In this document: positions 9,932 to 12,029 of the stretch, one piece after another
Numbering within the stretch: position 1 is the stretch's first letter
Layout: every line of letters starts with the position of its first letter
Origin: JBKJVQ01 sp046717125
GTDB lineage: Bacteria > Pseudomonadota > Alphaproteobacteria > Rhizobiales > Methyloligellaceae
Reading direction: 5' to 3'
DNA: 12,029 bases
NCBI GenBank assembly: GCA_046717125.1
Contig: JBKJVQ010000259.1
Coordinates: forward strand, 1 to 12,029
Notes under the pieces: model-generated
Seen by the model: only the letters and a program-made list of their open reading frames with translations
What the model was told of the DNA's origin: nothing
Databases searched by the model: none
Program-made: the position numbers and the translations under genes

Positions 9932-10405
9932 TTACGCCTCGATCGGCACGCCCGGCGCGAGTTTCGAACGCCGGATCGCCAGCGCCGTCTTGACGCTGTC
10001 GACGTTCGGGGCGGCCGTGAGCTCATGGATCACGAAGTCCTGGAACACGGACAGATCGGGCGCGACGCAGCGCAGGATGAAATCGACTTCCCCCGAGAGC
10101 ATCGTGCATTCCCGCACGATCGGCCACGCTTCTGCGCGTTTCTCAAACGCGATCAGATCTGCCTCGGCCTGGCTGTGCAGGCCCACCATGGCGAACGCGG
10201 TGACGTGGAACCCTAGCGTGCGCTCGTCGACCAGCGCGCAATAGCCGCCGATCGCACCCGCCTCTTCGAGCGCGCGCACGCGGCGGAGACAGGGCGGCGG
10301 CGAGATGCCGACGCGACGCGCCAGCTCGACATTCGTGATGCGCCCGTGCTCCTGCAACTCGCACAGGATGCGCCAGTCGGTTTTGTCGAAACGCGTCGCG
10401 GCCAT
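9932..10405 (-). CDS. Lrp/AsnC family transcriptional regulator
   Basis: The 157-residue product has the standard layout of this family of amino-acid-responsive DNA-binding proteins, which form dimers and higher oligomers. The N-terminal winged helix-turn-helix (about 6-55) includes VELARRVGISPPPCLRRVRA, and the RAM ligand-binding/oligomerisation domain spans about 66-145, with SGEVDFILR at 104-112 and the NVDSVKTALAIR strand at 134-145. I chose the ATG at 10405 (GGAAGAG 6 bases upstream) over one nine codons earlier; MAATRFDKTDWRIL fits the usual start. It is divergent from the ELM1-family gene, with 94 bases between, so it could regulate that gene as well as itself. Its effector is not readable from the sequence. 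Confidence 0.95.
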   Translation of the reverse strand: MAATRFDKTDWRILCELQEHGRITNVELARRVGISPPPCLRRVRALEEAGAIGGYCALVDERTLGFHVTAFAMVGLHSQAEADLIAFEKRAEAWPIVRECTMLSGEVDFILRCVAPDLSVFQDFVIHELTAAPNVDSVKTALAIRRSKLAPGVPIEA

Positions 10406-10436
10406 CAAGTTCTCTTCCGGTGCGCAGAGCATGCCG

Positions 10437-10466
10437 TTGCCAAAGCGGCTGGCGCGAGAGTAAAAA
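10437..10466 (+). promoter_or_regulatory. Possible promoter for the ELM1-family gene
   Basis: TTGCCA (10437-10442), an 18-base spacer, then TAAAAA (10461-10466). The -10 box is only a partial match. It overlaps the minus-strand promoter of the Lrp/AsnC gene. A/T-rich bases follow at 10485-10512. Confidence 0.25.
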
Positions 10467-10485
10467 CCCGAGTCGGCTAGAGCAA
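10457..10485 (-). promoter_or_regulatory. Predicted promoter for the Lrp/AsnC gene
   Basis: On the minus strand, TTGCTC (10485-10480), 17 bases, then TACTCT (10462-10457). It is about 50 bases before the ATG at 10405. It overlaps the possible opposing promoter, so the two could interfere. Confidence 0.35.
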
Positions 10486-10499
10486 GAATATTTCGTGTT

Positions 10500-11528
10500 A
10501 TGGAATTAATGGAAACGCTTGACGCTCAATCCGCGCAGCATTCGGGCGAAGAACGTCCGTTCGCCGCCAAGCAAGCCTGGCTCATCACCGACGGAGTCGC
10601 GGGCGGCATCGCCCAATTGCGCGGTGTCGCGGCCGCTCTCGGGGCGGTGGAACAAGTCAAGACGGTCGCGCCGCGCTGGCCATGGACCATGCTCGCGCCG
10701 CGCGGGCCGGTGCCGGAGGCGGGGCGCTTCGGCCGGGCTGGATCGGCCTTCGCGCCGCCCTGGCCCGCGATCGCGATCGCCACGGCGCGCCGGACCATTC
10801 CCTATATCCGCGCGCTGAAACGAGCGGCGGGTGACACGACCTTCACCGTGATCCTGCAGGATCCGCGCATGAGCGCGCGCATCGCGGATCTCATCTGCGC
10901 CCCGGCGCATGACCGGATCGAAGGTGAGAATGTTTTCAAGACGCTGACATCCCCCTCACCTTACTCGATCGAGCGGATCGAAGCGCTGCGCAATGAAACC
11001 CACCGCCAGATCGATGCCCTGCCCGGACGCAAGATCGCCGTCATTATCGGCGGACCCAATGCGGTCTATCGCTACACGCCGCAGGTTATGGCGCGCCTCG
11101 CTGCGGCGCTGAGGGCCCTGGCGAAGTCCGATGCGAGCTTTCTGGTGACACCGTCGCGCCGCACCACGCCTGACCTCAAATACGCCGTTACGGAGGCTCT
11201 GTCGGATGCTCCGCGCATCGTCTGGAACGGCGAGGGCGAGAACCCGTATCCGCACTTTCTGGCGCGGGCCGACGCATTCGTGGTGACGGCCGACAGCGTC
11301 AACATGGCGAGCGAGGCGTCGGTCACGGGCCGGCCGGTCCATATCTTCACACCCGACGGCGGTTCGGGGAAATTCAAGCGTTTCCACCAGGGATTGCGCG
11401 ACTATGGCGCGTCGCGGCCTCTGCCCGAGGACGGCGCGATCGCCGATTGGAGCTACGCGCCGCTCGACGCCGCCGCGGCGATCGCCGGCGAGATCGCGCG
11501 GCGCGTCAGGTTGCGAGCAGGGGCTTAG
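10500..11528 (+). CDS. ELM1/GtrOC1-family protein (putative glycosyltransferase fold)
   Basis: The 342-residue product matches the family named after plant ELM1, a mitochondrial fission factor, which is widespread in alphaproteobacteria. The bacterial members resemble GT-B glycosyltransferases, but the reaction is not established. Visible marks are WLITDGVAGGIAQLRGVAAAL near the N-terminus, ILQDPRM in the middle, IIGGPN at 182-187, and the C-terminal ADSVNMASEA with Asp265 and Glu272, followed by GRPVHIFTPDGGSGKFKRF. The last two resemble the nucleotide-sugar side of GT-B folds. There is no signal peptide or membrane segment. The start could be 10500 or the in-frame ATG at 10509; neither has a strong ribosome site. 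It is divergent from the Lrp/AsnC gene and is followed by the DUF1622 gene after 53 bases. Confidence 0.9.
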   Translation: MELMETLDAQSAQHSGEERPFAAKQAWLITDGVAGGIAQLRGVAAALGAVEQVKTVAPRWPWTMLAPRGPVPEAGRFGRAGSAFAPPWPAIAIATARRTIPYIRALKRAAGDTTFTVILQDPRMSARIADLICAPAHDRIEGENVFKTLTSPSPYSIERIEALRNETHRQIDALPGRKIAVIIGGPNAVYRYTPQVMARLAAALRALAKSDASFLVTPSRRTTPDLKYAVTEALSDAPRIVWNGEGENPYPHFLARADAFVVTADSVNMASEASVTGRPVHIFTPDGGSGKFKRFHQGLRDYGASRPLPEDGAIADWSYAPLDAAAAIAGEIARRVRLRAGA

Positions 11529-11551
11529 GCCGTCTTCAGGGCTTACTCCGA

Positions 11552-11580
11552 CCGCGAGCGCGAATCGCGTAAGCTCGCGG
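11552..11580 (+). promoter_or_regulatory. Hairpin abutting the DUF1622 start codon
   Basis: CCGCGAGC (11552-11559) pairs perfectly with GCTCGCGG (11573-11580). Inside it GCG-AAT-CGC (11560-11568) can add three pairs, leaving GTAA as a bulge. The structure ends one base before the ATG at 11582 and fills the place where a ribosome site would be. It could end the ELM1-family transcript, although no T-run follows, or control translation of the next gene. Confidence 0.45.
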
Positions 11581-11581
11581 C

Positions 11582-11944
11582 ATGGAGCCATTCAAGCCGT
11601 TCATCGAGACAGTCGGTTCGTTGCTCGACGTGCTCGGTGTGGCGCTGATTGCGCTCGGGCTCCTGTTCGCTTTGTCGCGTTTAGTGGTCGGTCTCAATCT
11701 GCCTGACGCCTACAAGACGCTGCGCCAGCATATCGGCCGCGCCATCCTGCTCGGGCTCGAAGTCCTGGTCGCCGCCGATATCATCCGCACCGTCGCCGTC
11801 ACGCCGACCGCGGAAAGCGTCATGGTGCTGGCCGGCATCGTCGCAATACGGACGTTTCTCAGCATCAGCCTGCAGGTCGAGCTCGACGGGCGCTGGCCTT
11901 GGCAACGGCCGGCTGAACCTGCGGGGCTGCCCGTCGAGCGTTAA
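11582..11944 (+). CDS. DUF1622 family membrane protein
   Basis: A 120-residue inner-membrane protein of the DUF1622 family; the function is unknown. It has three hydrophobic segments at about 15-38, 52-73 and 79-98, with a short polar N-terminus and a tail containing RWPWQRP. The motif GRAILLGLEVLVAADIIRT at 52-70, with acidic residues inside the membrane segment, is characteristic of the family. Length is typical. The ATG at 11582 is the only sensible start, since the next Met is inside the third segment, yet no Shine-Dalgarno sequence precedes it, only a hairpin. It lies 53 bases after the ELM1-family gene on the same strand and may be co-transcribed. Confidence 0.88.
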   Translation: MEPFKPFIETVGSLLDVLGVALIALGLLFALSRLVVGLNLPDAYKTLRQHIGRAILLGLEVLVAADIIRTVAVTPTAESVMVLAGIVAIRTFLSISLQVELDGRWPWQRPAEPAGLPVER

Positions 11945-11961
11945 GGTGACGCAAACCGCGA

Positions 11962-12019
11962 GTGGTAACCCTCTCACCCGAATTGCTTCGCAATTCGACC
12001 TCTCCCCACAGGGGAGAGG
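11962..12019. repeat. Palindromic intergenic repeat with two hairpins
   Basis: Two perfect hairpins in tandem: CGAATTGC-TTC-GCAATTCG (11979-11997), then CCTCTCCCC-ACA-GGGGAGAGG (11999-12019). CCCTCTC also precedes the first, at 11969-11975, as an extra copy of the second hairpin's left arm. This wording is common in dispersed intergenic repeats of many proteobacterial genomes. Placed 25 bases after the DUF1622 stop, it could stop transcription or protect the RNA end. The window ends just after it, so its full extent may not be seen. Confidence 0.7.
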
Positions 12020-12029
12020 TATAGACCGG

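Overview
The window looks like a chromosomal segment of a GC-rich alphaproteobacterium, most likely Hyphomicrobiales (Rhizobiales). The reasons are high G/C at third codon positions, the carA-carB-greA order, a DUF2336 protein (essentially an alphaproteobacterial family), an ELM1-family protein, a perfect CtrA-type box, and two palindromic intergenic repeats of the kind scattered through such genomes. I cannot name a genus.

Layout, left to right. Positions 1-1653 (minus strand) hold an ABC exporter with fused membrane and ATPase domains. It breaks off just after its signature motif, and the last ~85 bases at the left edge read instead, in another frame, as the Walker B/D-loop part of a MacB/LolD-type ATPase. 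That is an assembly chimera or a recombination scar. YqeY (1864-2313, minus) follows, divergent from carA (2460-3656, plus). The ~370 bases between carA and carB are not empty: they hold a possible 41-codon gene on the minus strand, a good promoter for carB, and a 30-codon leader ORF whose stop codon overlaps the carB start. carB (4028-7282) and greA (7426-7905) follow. Then comes a DUF2336 protein (7993-8952) with a perfect TTAA-N7-TTAAC box 50 bases upstream. A long palindromic repeat (9019-9123) separates it from a convergent cupin gene (9152-9625, minus), which has a promoter-like site far upstream and so a possible ~220-base leader. An Lrp/AsnC regulator (9932-10405, minus) and an ELM1-family protein (10500-11528, plus) are divergent. 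A DUF1622 membrane protein (11582-11944) has a hairpin pressed against its start codon. The window ends in a second palindromic repeat.

Functionally this is mostly core metabolism. CarA releases ammonia from glutamine and CarB builds carbamoyl phosphate for pyrimidines and arginine. GreA rescues backtracked RNA polymerase, and YqeY resembles the tail of the tRNA amidotransferase subunit GatB. The rest (cupin, DUF2336, ELM1-like, DUF1622) are family-level calls without assigned substrates. I see no phage, insertion sequence, CRISPR array, RNA gene or clear defence cassette. The observations most worth checking are the chimeric left edge, the carA-carB spacer and the CtrA-type box.
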